From NCBI GenBank assembly GCA_014804785.1, contig JAAUZD010000028.1, forward strand, positions 119,404 through 183,403: 64,000 nucleotides of DNA. Reading direction: 5' to 3'. A model generated the notes under the pieces. It searched no databases and was not told the origin of the DNA. It worked only from the letters and a program-made list of their open reading frames with translations. This DNA is from Lachnospiraceae bacterium. GTDB lineage: Bacteria; Bacillota; Clostridia; Lachnospirales; Lachnospiraceae. This document shows positions 1 through 8,621 of this stretch, in pieces; position 1 is the stretch's first letter, and every line of letters begins with the position of its first letter. A program made the position numbers and the translations under genes.

Positions 1-268
1 CGATAGCCATGAATTCGTGCACTGCGGCGTCCGCCTCCGCAACAAATGCCATTGCCCCTTCCGCGGTCTGCATCCTGCTTACGGGTTTTTCTCCATCCAC
101 AGTCTCTTCCGGCTCTGCATCAGTTCCTGTTTCCGGCTCTATGGCCGGATTTTCCTGCTCTATTGTCGGCTCTGATTTCGCTTCCTGTACTGTTTTTCCA
201 CAGCCGCATACGCATACCGCAAATATGGATATAAATATGCATTGTATCATTCTATTCTTTGTTTTCAT
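1..268 (-). CDS. Lipoprotein, N-terminal part (runs off the left edge)
   Basis: The reading frame starts at an ATG (complement of 266-268) and stays open to the window edge, giving about 89 residues. It begins MKTKNRMIQCIFISIFAVCV and continues CGCGK, a charged n-region, a hydrophobic stretch and a lipobox cysteine near residue 22, as in a diacylglyceryl-anchored lipoprotein. The mature part seen here is rich in Glu, Pro and Thr and looks like a flexible linker, so the functional domain lies outside the window. An AGGTGA motif lies just upstream. It follows a second lipoprotein gene on the same strand, so the two may be co-transcribed. Function unknown. Confidence 0.6.
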   Translation of the reverse strand, partial: MKTKNRMIQCIFISIFAVCVCGCGKTVQEAKSEPTIEQENPAIEPETGTDAEPEETVDGEKPVSRMQTAEGAMAFVAEADAAVHEFMAI

Positions 269-272
269 TCCA

Positions 273-326
273 TCACCTATCACTCGTAGTTTCTCCTCCG
301 GACTCTTCCGGAATCGTTATATTCAT
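273..326 (-). CDS. Possible 17-residue small ORF between two lipoprotein genes
   Basis: An ATG at 326 is preceded by GAGGAG at 7-nt spacing, a better ribosome binding site than many real genes here have. The frame encodes MNITIPEESGGETTSDR and stops at a TGA five bases before the ATG of the downstream lipoprotein. It could be a small protein, a translational-coupling leader or chance. It contains a TCCGG/CCGGA hairpin. There is no family support, so it is offered only as a candidate. Confidence 0.25.
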   Translation of the reverse strand: MNITIPEESGGETTSDR

Positions 327-339
327 TGTAATACTCCTC

Positions 340-1644
340 TCACTCTGATGGAACTCGTTGAATACTACTCCTTCTTTCCTCAAACTCTTCCATGGTTATT
401 TCCTGTCGCCTATACCCAAATTCATCTTCCTCCGTGTAGCTTGCTCCTGCATAGGAAGCATATAACCGAAACAAATCCACCAGGCAGCCACAGGCATCAT
501 ATTGCATGATTAAATAGAATTTCCTTCCTCCATGTGTCAAATCCGTTCTTGCAATGACTCTCTTTCCTTCCAGTTCAGCAACATAAGCAATATCGGCAGT
601 ACCGGATGTTTCTATCACATTATAAACTGTGTCTCCAATCACATCAAAAAAGGCACAATTCCCCATATAGTCGCGTATAACCAGCTCTTCTTCTCCATCA
701 TTATCGAAATCTACATACTCTGTACTCCCAAGGGCATCTCCCATTATATAGTAATTGTAGAGTTCCTCATAGCTTCTCATGCCAAAGCTCTCTTCCGGAA
801 TATCATTTATCTCTTCCACATAATACAAGGCATCAATATTTCCGTTTATAAATTCATTTATCACCTCTCTGGTATTTGAGGTTCTGCCTATATTTTCATA
901 GGCATCTGCTATATTTTCATATAAATAGCCGCAGGGAATCAGCTTATCATATCCTAAATCAGACAACCTGCTTAAAAATTCCTCATTGACTATCTCCTGT
1001 TCCGCATCGTATGTATGCCACATAGTATCAACGAATTTTGCTTCTAACTCCAATACAAAAGAACCGTCTTCATATTTCAAGTAATAATCACATCTTTCCT
1101 CGTCGCCGCTGCCATGTACACGGATTAATCCTTGATAAGGAACATATTCAAACCAATAAAAGGTGAACCCCTCTGAATGCCCTTCCAAAACATGCTTGAA
1201 TCCATACGCATTCGCCTTGATCTCGGCATCGGGCATGTCTATCGCCGTCATCTGTGTATCATCACAAGAATACAGTCGGTACTCCCCGTTTTTCAGCACT
1301 AACAGTTCCGGTATGTCATCTTCGTCCAAATAAATGAGCGCCGCCCTTTTGACGCCTTTATTCAGAATGAGGCTATGATATCCGTCTAAAAATGTTTCTC
1401 CATCTTCTAATACCCTGTTATAAACTGTTTCGTTTTCTTCCTCATTGGTATCTGATTCTATCAGATTGTCCTCTTCCAATATACTCTGTTCATTTTCCTG
1501 CTGTTCCTCCTGGTTCTCCCGCGATATATTTTGCTCGGTTTCCTTAGGTTCTAATACAGTTTCTGAGACTATATCCGTCTTCTGACAGGCACATAAACAT
1601 ATGGTCAATAAGCATATACACAATAAAGATATTTTTTTCTTCAT
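340..1644 (-). CDS. Secreted lipoprotein with EF-hand-like acidic repeats, function unknown
   Basis: The start used is the second in-frame start (ATG, 1644), 11 nt after AAAGGAG; an upstream GTG is too close to that site. The 434-residue product begins MKKKISLLCICLLTICLCAC, a signal peptide with the lipobox cysteine near residue 20, then a long Glu/Asn-rich linker to about residue 75. Two acidic loops, LDEDDIPELLV near residue 105 and VDFDNDGEEELVI near 315, resemble the D-x-D-x-D-G-x-x-E-L calcium-binding loops of VCBS/FG-GAP-type secreted proteins. No catalytic motif is recognised. Likely membrane-anchored and surface-exposed; it sits upstream of a second lipoprotein gene on the same strand. 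Confidence 0.75.
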   Translation of the reverse strand: MKKKISLLCICLLTICLCACQKTDIVSETVLEPKETEQNISRENQEEQQENEQSILEEDNLIESDTNEEENETVYNRVLEDGETFLDGYHSLILNKGVKRAALIYLDEDDIPELLVLKNGEYRLYSCDDTQMTAIDMPDAEIKANAYGFKHVLEGHSEGFTFYWFEYVPYQGLIRVHGSGDEERCDYYLKYEDGSFVLELEAKFVDTMWHTYDAEQEIVNEEFLSRLSDLGYDKLIPCGYLYENIADAYENIGRTSNTREVINEFINGNIDALYYVEEINDIPEESFGMRSYEELYNYYIMGDALGSTEYVDFDNDGEEELVIRDYMGNCAFFDVIGDTVYNVIETSGTADIAYVAELEGKRVIARTDLTHGGRKFYLIMQYDACGCLVDLFRLYASYAGASYTEEDEFGYRRQEITMEEFEERRSSIQRVPSE

Positions 1645-1790
1645 TTTACTTTCCACTCCTTTTATCGCTCCTTATCCATTAATCACCTATTTATAATTCT
1701 CGACTGCATAATTAAAGTGCCTGCAACATAACTGACCCGAAAACTCTTCACTATTATTACATACTGCAATAGAATATTCAATAGACCATA

Positions 1791-2109
1791 CATCCCTGAC
1801 TCCGGGTATAGGGGAACAGCAGGTAACACGAAATGAGGGAGCAAAGGCTTGCATCTGGTTTCAGGTCTATGGCGAAAAATTGGTAATTTCACTTACGGAA
1901 TGGGAGATTGTCAGGGGAGTCCCGCCACGGATGGCGGGACTAGGAGCCACAAGGCAGGATGCCGCCGGCTCCGACCCGTCCGCCCTACGATACATATATC
2001 CATTCCGTTAGTGAAATCCAATTTGAAGACCAGACCTGAAACCAGATGCAAACCTCTGCTCCCTCATTTCGTGTTGCCTACTGTTCCCCTATACCCGGAG
2101 TCAGGGATG
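1791..2109. repeat. 319-bp palindromic element (long imperfect inverted repeat with GC-rich core)
   Basis: The first 78 bases (from CATCCCTGACTCCGGG at 1791) are repeated in inverse orientation at 2032-2109 with only four differences, all transitions. The complementarity continues inward through AAATTGG and the TTTCACT/ACGGAATGG blocks. The core holds two further hairpins: AGTCCCGCC/GGCGGGACT (1918-1941) and GGAGCC/GGCTCC (1943-1972). No convincing target duplication flanks it and no open frame inside looks real. It fills the gap between a lipoprotein gene and the 3' end of the YcaQ-like gene. It may be a MITE-like non-autonomous element, a structured RNA or a long bidirectional terminator. 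Confidence 0.8.
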
Positions 2110-2114
2110 AACTG

Positions 2115-3302
2115 TTATCTTAATTTTGAAAGATTATTCTTTGAATTTCCAACTTGAAGGAACTCTGCGAAACGCAGGATTTCTTTTTCAATTGTTTCAA
2201 TCATATCATTATCCGGTTCAATTCTGGCTTCCCACCACCATTTTTTTATAACAAATTCTCCAGTCTGGCGAACCGGTTCTGCCTCGAACCTTGCAACAAA
2301 TCGGTCATTATATAGCACCGGTAACACATAATAACCATATTTTCTTTTGGCAACAGGAGTATATACTTCCCACCGATATGTAAAGTCAAACAGGGCTTCC
2401 AGCATTTGTCTGTCCCAAATAATATTATCTAATGGTGCAATAAATCTGGCATAGCTTTGGGGCGCCTGATGATTCATATAGGTTTGAATATCCCTTGAAA
2501 TATAGAAAGTCTCAGGGATTCCTTCAATTTGAATTTCATCAATCCGATTTTTCCGGGTAAGTGTTTGAAGCGTGGAGGTTCGAATCTCACTGTCACTTAC
2601 ATAATGTCCCTGCCAGGCTCCGCCCGGTTTGTTCCATATAAGACCAACACTCTGTATTCGTCTTTCGATATACCATTCCAGAAATTCTTCTATTGTCATG
2701 TCCTGATTATATTGGAAGTCTGCATCATCAAGCACACGCTCTGTCAAATCAAAATACTTCTGTGTACCCCGTTTATCAGCGACGCTAAGTTCCCCACTGT
2801 TAAATAAATAATCTAATGCGGCACTTGATAACTTCTTAGGTCCCCAGCGGCTTTCCCGTACTTCTCCAATTGAAATATCCTTTGCCCCTGTCTTGCCATG
2901 CTTTGCCACAAAATCTCTCACATCGTCCAATATATCCAAAGCAGCCATTTGATTGCGATATTGCAGAGTGAGAACTACGTGCTTTAAATGTTCTCTCCGC
3001 ACATAGTTAAAGGACGCAAAATCTTTGGAATTATAAATACACATTTCCTTGTCAAATCCATCTACCAACTTATGCTCTTTGTACAATAGATTGTAAAGAT
3101 CTTGTTCTTTATAATCTTTTACTCTTGCCTGCAATACTAAATCTGCATTTCTTGCCACGACGTTTAAAGGGTCGTATTGAATACTGTGTATTCTCTGCAT
3201 GATCTTTTCTGCGCCTGCTTTTCCGCACAGCGTTTCTGCTCCATCCAGATTGTGATAACGGCATAGCAGATGTCTTGCTTCTTTCTGTGAAAATAATTTC
3301 AT
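2115..3302 (-). CDS. Winged-helix DNA glycosylase-like protein, YcaQ/AlkX (HTH_42) family
   Basis: The product is 395 residues from the ATG at 3302, which has AAGGAG about 11 nt upstream; an earlier start at 3326 lacks such a site. Features of the HTH_42 family (COG3214) are the N-terminal helical region with IQYDPLNVVARNADLVL (about 35-55), a central winged-helix stretch and the C-terminal segment LDNIIWDRQMLEALFDFTYR followed by KYGYYVLPVLYNDRFVAR. E. coli YcaQ (AlkX) is a glycosylase that unhooks alkylation crosslinks; many Firmicutes homologues are annotated only as winged-helix proteins. It is probably a cytosolic DNA-repair enzyme, but its substrate cannot be read here. An AlkC-type repair gene lies about 31 kb away. 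Confidence 0.8.
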   Translation of the reverse strand: MKLFSQKEARHLLCRYHNLDGAETLCGKAGAEKIMQRIHSIQYDPLNVVARNADLVLQARVKDYKEQDLYNLLYKEHKLVDGFDKEMCIYNSKDFASFNYVRREHLKHVVLTLQYRNQMAALDILDDVRDFVAKHGKTGAKDISIGEVRESRWGPKKLSSAALDYLFNSGELSVADKRGTQKYFDLTERVLDDADFQYNQDMTIEEFLEWYIERRIQSVGLIWNKPGGAWQGHYVSDSEIRTSTLQTLTRKNRIDEIQIEGIPETFYISRDIQTYMNHQAPQSYARFIAPLDNIIWDRQMLEALFDFTYRWEVYTPVAKRKYGYYVLPVLYNDRFVARFEAEPVRQTGEFVIKKWWWEARIEPDNDMIETIEKEILRFAEFLQVGNSKNNLSKLR

Positions 3303-3479
3303 AACTTTATTTTCTCCTTTCCGCATCAGTATAGCAAAGGAATTGTGACACCATTATGTCATAGTTCGTTCAAAGAATCAATTGTTCTGCTTTTCAAATG
3401 GCTGTTACATCAAAATCACACTGTTGTTTTCTACCAGTCTGTATGCTACAATGTACAAAAATGTAGATTGGATTTTGTT

Positions 3480-4421
3480 ATGTTTTATCATCTTTTCAGA
3501 CAGGCTTACCTTATCGTAAAGCGTCATATGGAAACTGGCAATACAGCACGTATCAGTAAAGAGATTCTGCCGGAGGGAATAACGAAAACTACTTACACCT
3601 ATTCCAATGACGGAGATGAATTGCATCAGTTTAATTTGTATAAGACAGCAGATGCACAATGTACAAAGTCTTTTCCTCTGATTATCGATATCCATGGAGG
3701 CGGCTGGATCAGCGGGGATAAGGATACAAATAACGGCTTTAACTATTATCTTGCATCAGGTGGGTATCACGTATCTTCACTCTCTTATAGAACAATTGAC
3801 CGCTGTACCATCCGTGAACAGATAAAAGATATTTTTGACTATCTTCATTTTCTGCACGATAACCGCAGTAAGTTAGGGATCAGTTTTAATAATATTGTAC
3901 TTATGGGGGATAGTGCAGGTGCACAGCTTGCTCTTCTGGCATACTGCATCAACCAAAACAACCATCTTCAGAGAATTTTTTCTGTAGTCCCTGTTGATTG
4001 GTCTGTAAAATGTATGGTGCTGAATCACGGTGTCTGCTATCTTGAGATGGCAGGAAAACTGCCAAACAACTTTTTGCTTTCCAAATTAATAGTTATTCCT
4101 GAATTACAAAGGATGATTTATGGCAAGAACTTTGCAAAGGATGAAGCATACCTAAACAGTTTTAGCCCAACTCAATATGTCCACAAGGAAACCGTTACTC
4201 CGCCCATTCTGTTAATCACAAGCCTGGGGGATGTTGTATGCAGTTATCAAACCTTTAAATTACACGATTATCTTGTGGAAATAGGAAAAGACTGCGAATT
4301 GTATGTTGAAAAAAGCCCGCAGGCCAAACATGTATTTAATATTACTGCCCCTAACAATCCGGAAGGGAAAAAGTGTAATGATTTTATACTAAATTTTTGT
4401 AAAACAGCTTGCTATAGATAA
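3480..4421 (+). CDS. Alpha/beta hydrolase, acetyl esterase/lipase type
   Basis: The oxyanion-hole motif HGGGW and the nucleophile elbow GDSAGAQLA identify an esterase of the HSL/acetyl-esterase type, expected to hydrolyse short acyl esters in the cytosol. A later TSLGDVVC segment supplies the likely acid Asp, and KHVFNI near the end the catalytic His. The frame is open from 3345, but the first 45 residues look unlike the family; the ATG at 3480 (MFYHLFRQAYLIV) gives 313 residues, a normal length. The ribosome binding site there is weak, so the start is uncertain. It lies divergently from the YcaQ-like gene and converges on the MarR-GNAT gene. Confidence 0.8.
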   Translation: MFYHLFRQAYLIVKRHMETGNTARISKEILPEGITKTTYTYSNDGDELHQFNLYKTADAQCTKSFPLIIDIHGGGWISGDKDTNNGFNYYLASGGYHVSSLSYRTIDRCTIREQIKDIFDYLHFLHDNRSKLGISFNNIVLMGDSAGAQLALLAYCINQNNHLQRIFSVVPVDWSVKCMVLNHGVCYLEMAGKLPNNFLLSKLIVIPELQRMIYGKNFAKDEAYLNSFSPTQYVHKETVTPPILLITSLGDVVCSYQTFKLHDYLVEIGKDCELYVEKSPQAKHVFNITAPNNPEGKKCNDFILNFCKTACYR

Positions 4422-4440
4422 GCAGTCTGTTTTACTTTTA

Positions 4441-5352
4441 TCACAAATTTAATTCCCAATACTCCTCCACTACCCCTTCACCCCATTCAGATTTATCGGT
4501 ATCTGATACCTTATGAAATCCATGTGTTTCATAAACATGTCGTGCAATAACCTGGGCGGTAATGGTCAACAGGAAAACTTTTTTGTAATTCTTGCTTTTG
4601 CAAAAATCCAGCGCCATATCCATAAGCCTGTTGCCATACCCGCGCCGGCGCATTTCCGGCTCTAACATGAAAAAACGAAGCTGTGCTGTGTCCTGTCCTG
4701 CTTTCTTAATAGCGATACTGCCCGCTGGTACCCCGTTACATTCCAGAATATTCAGACAATCGCTTTTGGGGTTAAATTGATCTACAAAATCATAGACTAT
4801 CTTGTCCACATAAGCAGAGAATGTACCGGACAGATGCCGCTCTGCATAATAAAGTGTTTTGTGTCTGGAAATTACATATTCAATATCGCTCTGTTTAAAT
4901 GAACGAATGGTAATCACATCGTTGGCATCTGACAGTTTGTTTCTTGTCATAACCAATGCCGAACAGATTGCACCGACATCCTCTAATGACAGTTTTTCAA
5001 AGGCACGGGCAATTTGCCGGTTTTGTATATCACTCAATCGGTTAAATTCTTCTCTGCCAAAATCAGTGAGATGGATATATTTAATCCGGCTATCTGTGCC
5101 GGAGGCGGTCTTCTCAATCAGTCCCTGCTTTTCAAACTGCTTCAGCATCCGGCTCATATAACTGCGGTCAATGCCCAACTGGACGATCAGAATATTGGCA
5201 GTACATCGTTCCGTTTTGCTGATTTCTAGCAAGACTTCTTTTTCGGTTAAAGAATATCCCGCTTCAATAATCGCCGCATCTACCGATTTAAATAAATTCT
5301 GATATACCTTGTTAAATCCCTGAATATCTGCAATCTGGTCTTGTGTAAGCAT
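4441..5352 (-). CDS. Bifunctional MarR-family regulator / GNAT N-acetyltransferase
   Basis: The N-terminal half (about 1-145) is a MarR winged helix with NILIVQLGIDRSYMSRMLKQ as the recognition helix and GLIEKTASGTDSRIKYIHLT as the wing. The C-terminal half (about 148-303) is a GNAT fold with the acetyl-CoA loop RRRGYGNRLMD and a terminal YETHGFHKV. Such fusions occur widely in Firmicutes; the acetyl acceptor is unknown. Its ATG overlaps the TAA of the upstream EamA gene by one base (TAATG), so translation is coupled. The operon promoter is flanked by an inverted repeat fitting a MarR dimer, which suggests autoregulation. Confidence 0.88.
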   Translation of the reverse strand: MLTQDQIADIQGFNKVYQNLFKSVDAAIIEAGYSLTEKEVLLEISKTERCTANILIVQLGIDRSYMSRMLKQFEKQGLIEKTASGTDSRIKYIHLTDFGREEFNRLSDIQNRQIARAFEKLSLEDVGAICSALVMTRNKLSDANDVITIRSFKQSDIEYVISRHKTLYYAERHLSGTFSAYVDKIVYDFVDQFNPKSDCLNILECNGVPAGSIAIKKAGQDTAQLRFFMLEPEMRRRGYGNRLMDMALDFCKSKNYKKVFLLTITAQVIARHVYETHGFHKVSDTDKSEWGEGVVEEYWELNL

Positions 5353-6239
5353 TATTCCACCTCCGGCTTTTTCTTTGGTGTGATTTCATTCCATAAGGTA
5401 AAGCCTAAAATCAGGACACCTCCGATTACCTGCATGGCAGTCATGCCTTCTCCCAAAATCAGAACAGAGATAAGAACAGCCACCAGCGGGTCGATATAAC
5501 TCAATATAGCGGCTTTCTGCCCCGGAAGTTCTTTGAGCGAAGAAAAGTACAAACAGTAAGTCACTCCAGTATGTACAAGACCCACAATCAACAGGCAGAC
5601 CCAGCCCGTACTGTTAAGGCCAGAAAGCGTGACCCCGCTTGTGAATCCCACGTAAGGAATCAGAACAAGAATAGCAGCCATAAATTGCAGAAATGTTCTG
5701 TGTATCCCCTCCACCTTCCTGATAAATTTATTGAGCAAAACAACCGTTGCATAAAGGCAGGCAGCGCCCAGACCAAAAAGAATACCAATCAAATGATTGT
5801 TCCTGCCTGACAAATCCCCTAAACCTGTAATCAACACAATACCAAGTGTGGACATAAAAAAGCAGATCCACTGCTTTGCCGACATCTTTTCCTTGAATAA
5901 AATGGGACAGGCTACCGTCACAATAACCGGAGCAAAGTAATAGCTGAGAGTCGCAACGGAAACGGTAGTGTACTTATATGCTTGAAAAAGCAATATCCAG
6001 TTAAATCCCATAGCCACACCTGACAGCAAAAGAAGAGGAATTTCCTTTTTGATTTCACTAAATGGAATTTTTTGCTTTGTGACAAATAAAAAAACCGCAA
6101 TCAGCAATGCTGCAAGAATTGCCCGGTATAGCGCAAGTTCACCGGAAGATACAGAAATGTTTCTCACAAAAAGACCAAGTGTTCCAAACACTGTCATTGA
6201 AATAATAAGCATGATTCTTGGATTCATAAACCGCTTCAT
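5352..6239 (-). CDS. EamA-family (DMT superfamily) transporter
   Basis: A 295-residue polytopic membrane protein with about ten hydrophobic segments arranged as two EamA repeats, the length of the family norm. It starts MKRFMNPRIMLIISMTVFGT, and the second repeat contains the GAACLYATVVLLNK region. EamA/DMT members export amino acids, metabolites or drugs. It is the first gene of a two-gene operon with the MarR-GNAT fusion, so its likely job is exporting a compound that the regulator senses or the acetyltransferase modifies; the compound cannot be inferred. A strong promoter lies 40-70 bp upstream. Confidence 0.88.
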   Translation of the reverse strand: MKRFMNPRIMLIISMTVFGTLGLFVRNISVSSGELALYRAILAALLIAVFLFVTKQKIPFSEIKKEIPLLLLSGVAMGFNWILLFQAYKYTTVSVATLSYYFAPVIVTVACPILFKEKMSAKQWICFFMSTLGIVLITGLGDLSGRNNHLIGILFGLGAACLYATVVLLNKFIRKVEGIHRTFLQFMAAILVLIPYVGFTSGVTLSGLNSTGWVCLLIVGLVHTGVTYCLYFSSLKELPGQKAAILSYIDPLVAVLISVLILGEGMTAMQVIGGVLILGFTLWNEITPKKKPEVE

Positions 6240-6260
6240 AATAATTATCCCCTTAGAATA

Positions 6261-6313
6261 TAGTTGACTACGTCCACATTATTATAGTGAATAAAAGTGG
6301 ATTCTGTCAACTA
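6261..6313 (-). promoter_or_regulatory. Promoter of the EamA/MarR-GNAT operon inside an inverted repeat
   Basis: Read on the minus strand there is a -35 TTGACA (6305-6310), an 18-bp spacer and a -10 TATAAT (6281-6286). The promoter is bracketed by inverted half-sites: TAGTTGACTACGTCCAC at 6261-6277 and the complement of TAGTTGACAGAATCCAC at 6297-6313, identical at 8 outer bases plus the inner CCAC. One arm covers the -35 box and the other lies just after the -10 box. This is the expected geometry for a repressing MarR dimer or dimer pair; the assignment to the operon's own MarR is inference. Confidence 0.7.
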
Positions 6314-6324
6314 TTTCTTGCGGT

Positions 6325-6804
6325 TTATAAATCTTTTAAATAAAAAACATCACAGGTATAGTGCCCCGTGTCCACCAACGGATTTTGTATTCGATAAAAC
6401 CCATGTTTATCATAGAATTTCTGTGCTGCAATCATATTTCCAAAGGTTTCCAGATAACATTGTCTATAATAATCCTTTGCATATGTAAGCGCTGTCTGTA
6501 ACAGCAGATGTGCAATTCCCGTGCCGCGTGCCTCAGGCAGGCAATACATTTTCTGAAGCTCGCATATTTCCGGTGCCTCCTCAAAGGAACCTACGCCAAC
6601 ACCTCCGACAATCTTCCCCTGTGTGTCTTCCGCTACCCAGTAGCGATTGCCGCGAGTGCTGTATACTTGCGAAAATCTGCCTAAATACGGATCCGTCCAC
6701 GCACATCCTTCATGATCTGCTCCAAATTCTTTCAGACAGTATCTTACAATCTGCTCTACCGCCTTGTTATCTCTTTCTTCTATCTCTCTGATACGATACT
6801 CCAT
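6325..6804 (-). CDS. GNAT-family N-acetyltransferase
   Basis: A 159-residue single-domain acetyltransferase. The GNAT signature is seen in LQKMYCLPEARGTGIAHLLL, where motif A (the R-G-x-G-x-A pyrophosphate loop) follows beta-4, and in the C-terminal KFYDKHGFYRI. VGGVGVGSF is the preceding beta hairpin. Its substrate is not predictable. It lies upstream of the EamA operon promoter on the same strand and downstream of the DfsB-like gene, with small gaps but its own plausible ribosome binding site. Confidence 0.85.
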   Translation of the reverse strand: MEYRIREIEERDNKAVEQIVRYCLKEFGADHEGCAWTDPYLGRFSQVYSTRGNRYWVAEDTQGKIVGGVGVGSFEEAPEICELQKMYCLPEARGTGIAHLLLQTALTYAKDYYRQCYLETFGNMIAAQKFYDKHGFYRIQNPLVDTGHYTCDVFYLKDL

Positions 6805-6847
6805 ACTCGTTTCCTCTTGCTGCCGCCTCTAATATTTTGTAAGTATA

Positions 6848-7387
6848 TTATTCCATGCACTTTTTCCTATGGGCTTTCAGTTTCTTCATAGCCCAATCGT
6901 AATGACTTGCCGTAACGCTGACAAAGTATGACCCCAACGTGCTTCCTCCAACCCACTTATACACACCTTTTGAAAACAGCTCTTCATTTGAAAAGTTTTC
7001 TGCTAACTTCATGACTTCGGCGTGAGATTTTTGGAGCATACTCTTTGCATCTTCTAAGGTTGTATTCTGATGCTTTTTCCAGAACTCCATATTCATATCT
7101 CCGTATGTTTTCCAGTTATACGGTTCCGGAATAAATGGCTTATTAATGCCATTTGCATTTGACTCTACCCAATTGAGTAAAAGTTGATGCCATTCGTAAA
7201 GGTGGATCAGAATATCCCGAAGATTTTTATCTCTTTTCCAATGAGCCTCTTTCTTCTTCTCATCATCCGAAAAATCAAAAGGAGTCGATAATTCTTTTTC
7301 TGTCAGTTCAGAGATAAAAGTGTTCATTTTCTCATAATTTGTGGTTGCTGCAGTTATTAAATCTGTTTTTGTTGTTGGTCTACCCAT
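6848..7387 (-). CDS. ClbS/DfsB family four-helix-bundle protein
   Basis: The 179-residue product starts MGRPTTKTDLITAATTNYEK and has the conserved RDILIHLYEWHQLLLNWV helix and, near the end, YFVSVTASHYDWAMKKLK. These are hallmarks of the DUF1706 (ClbS/DfsB/IrmA) family. ClbS protects colibactin producers by hydrolysing the colibactin cyclopropane; DfsB homologues in other bacteria are usually of unknown role, though protection against DNA-damaging genotoxins is plausible. No biosynthetic cluster is nearby. Cytosolic, no signal peptide. Confidence 0.85.
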   Translation of the reverse strand: MGRPTTKTDLITAATTNYEKMNTFISELTEKELSTPFDFSDDEKKKEAHWKRDKNLRDILIHLYEWHQLLLNWVESNANGINKPFIPEPYNWKTYGDMNMEFWKKHQNTTLEDAKSMLQKSHAEVMKLAENFSNEELFSKGVYKWVGGSTLGSYFVSVTASHYDWAMKKLKAHRKKCME

Positions 7388-7510
7388 ATCCGTTTTCCTT
7401 TCCGTAAACTTAAATTATAAAGCTACTATCTATAAGTTTACCAGACAAATACTGACACCTTGTGTCAAGGTTTAGCTTGCTATTCCATAGTAGTTTCTTG
7501 ATTTGTGGCA

Positions 7511-8535
7511 CTATGTCAGATTAATATCCTTTTTCGCCAACAGAAAATCCACTATGTTGATGTGTGAAATACCATCCCTTGAAAAATCCAACTTGTCCAT
7601 TGAAAGTACATATTTAGGCGCCGCATCACTTATCGGCTTAAATGCACCAAACTCTCGCTCTATCGTCTGATTACCGCTTAAATAATATGCTACCTGAATA
7701 AAGCATTTCTTTTTCCCGCTTATAACGACAAAGTCAATCTCTCCCTTATATGTCTTTCCCACAAAAACCTCATAGTCTCTCGACACCAGTTCATTGTATA
7801 TAATGTTTTCGAGGAAAAATGTATCTTCAACATTTACAAGATTCGTGTTAACCATTCTGAACCCCGTATCTACAGCATACTGCTTCTTTCAAATTTCTGT
7901 CTGTTAATCTTTGATTTGTCCGTAATAATATCCTTATCCAATATTCCTTGATAAGTCTGCTCGACATATTTCTTAATATCGCCTTCACGCTCAAAAGAAA
8001 AACGAAGCGGAAGTCCTCCCCTGTTAATATAATCAATAAATAATTCATCCGGTGATATTTCTTTCCCCTGCATCTTGCAGTATTCATAGCTCTCCGAAAA
8101 TGAGAACGGCATTATTCTAAACTCTATACATCTGCCAACCAACAATGTTGCCATTTTCCCTGAAAGCAGCTTAGAGTTGCTGCCTGTAATAAAAATAGAA
8201 CAATTAACGGTAGCCCTGATGGATGAAAGAGCTTTCTCAAAGCTTCTGACATGCTGTATTTCATCCAGAAAGATCAAATATCTTCCATCATCTTTTATGC
8301 GATCAATCACATATTTATTCATTCTTTCCGCATTACGAATCTTTTCAAACTGTTAATCTTCAAAATTCACTTTGATTATGTGTTCTTCATCGTATCCGCT
8401 GTTTCTAAGTTCTTCTTCTATCTGACTGAGCAAAACAGATTTACCACAACGTCTTACGCCGGTAAGCACTTTTATCAGATCAACATTATAAAAAGGTCTT
8501 ATCTTAGCAAGATATCTTTCTCTTTTGATAAACAT
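7511..8535 (-). pseudogene. AAA-14 / DUF4143 ATPase, broken by a nonsense codon and an internal deletion
   Basis: Three pieces of one ATPase gene lie in order. Piece 1 (8535-8353) starts MFIKRERYLAKIRPFYNV with Walker A GVRRCGKS and ends at an in-frame TAA. Piece 2 continues in the same frame (8322-7870) with Walker B LIFLDEIQ and the sensor TGSNSKLLSG, then stops soon after QGILDKDI. Piece 3 is in another frame (from about 7885 to 7511), beginning YAVDTGFR, the DUF4143 landmark, and including GEIDFVV. Intact relatives have roughly 80 more residues between the last two pieces, so a deletion is inferred. AGGAGG precedes the original ATG. Copies of GATTTGTGGCA sit at both ends (7500-7510 and 8597-8607). 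Confidence 0.85.
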
Positions 8536-8572
8536 ATCATATGCCTCCTTGATGAATTAACTATTAATAATA

Positions 8573-8607
8573 TGCCACAAATCTAAAATTTTTCAAGATT
8601 TGTGGCA
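8573..8607. promoter_or_regulatory. 12-bp inverted repeat upstream of the AAA-DUF4143 pseudogene
   Basis: TGCCACAAATCT (8573-8584) and AGATTTGTGGCA (8596-8607) form a perfect inverted repeat with an 11-base A/T loop, 38-72 bp before the original start codon. It could be an operator for the once-active gene or a hairpin. The right half also occurs at the far end of the gene, so it may instead be part of an insertion boundary. Confidence 0.45.
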
Positions 8608-8621
8608 CATTTTATTTGTTT

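Noticed and set aside
1683-2157. Small ORFs of 69 and 102 codons on both strands inside the palindrome
   Set aside because: They arise from the inverted repeat arms themselves (both translate to the same PETRCKPLLPHF string) and lack start signals.
7848-8087. 79-codon frame across the AAA-DUF4143 pseudogene
   Set aside because: It is the alternative reading of the deleted junction and shows no family similarity.
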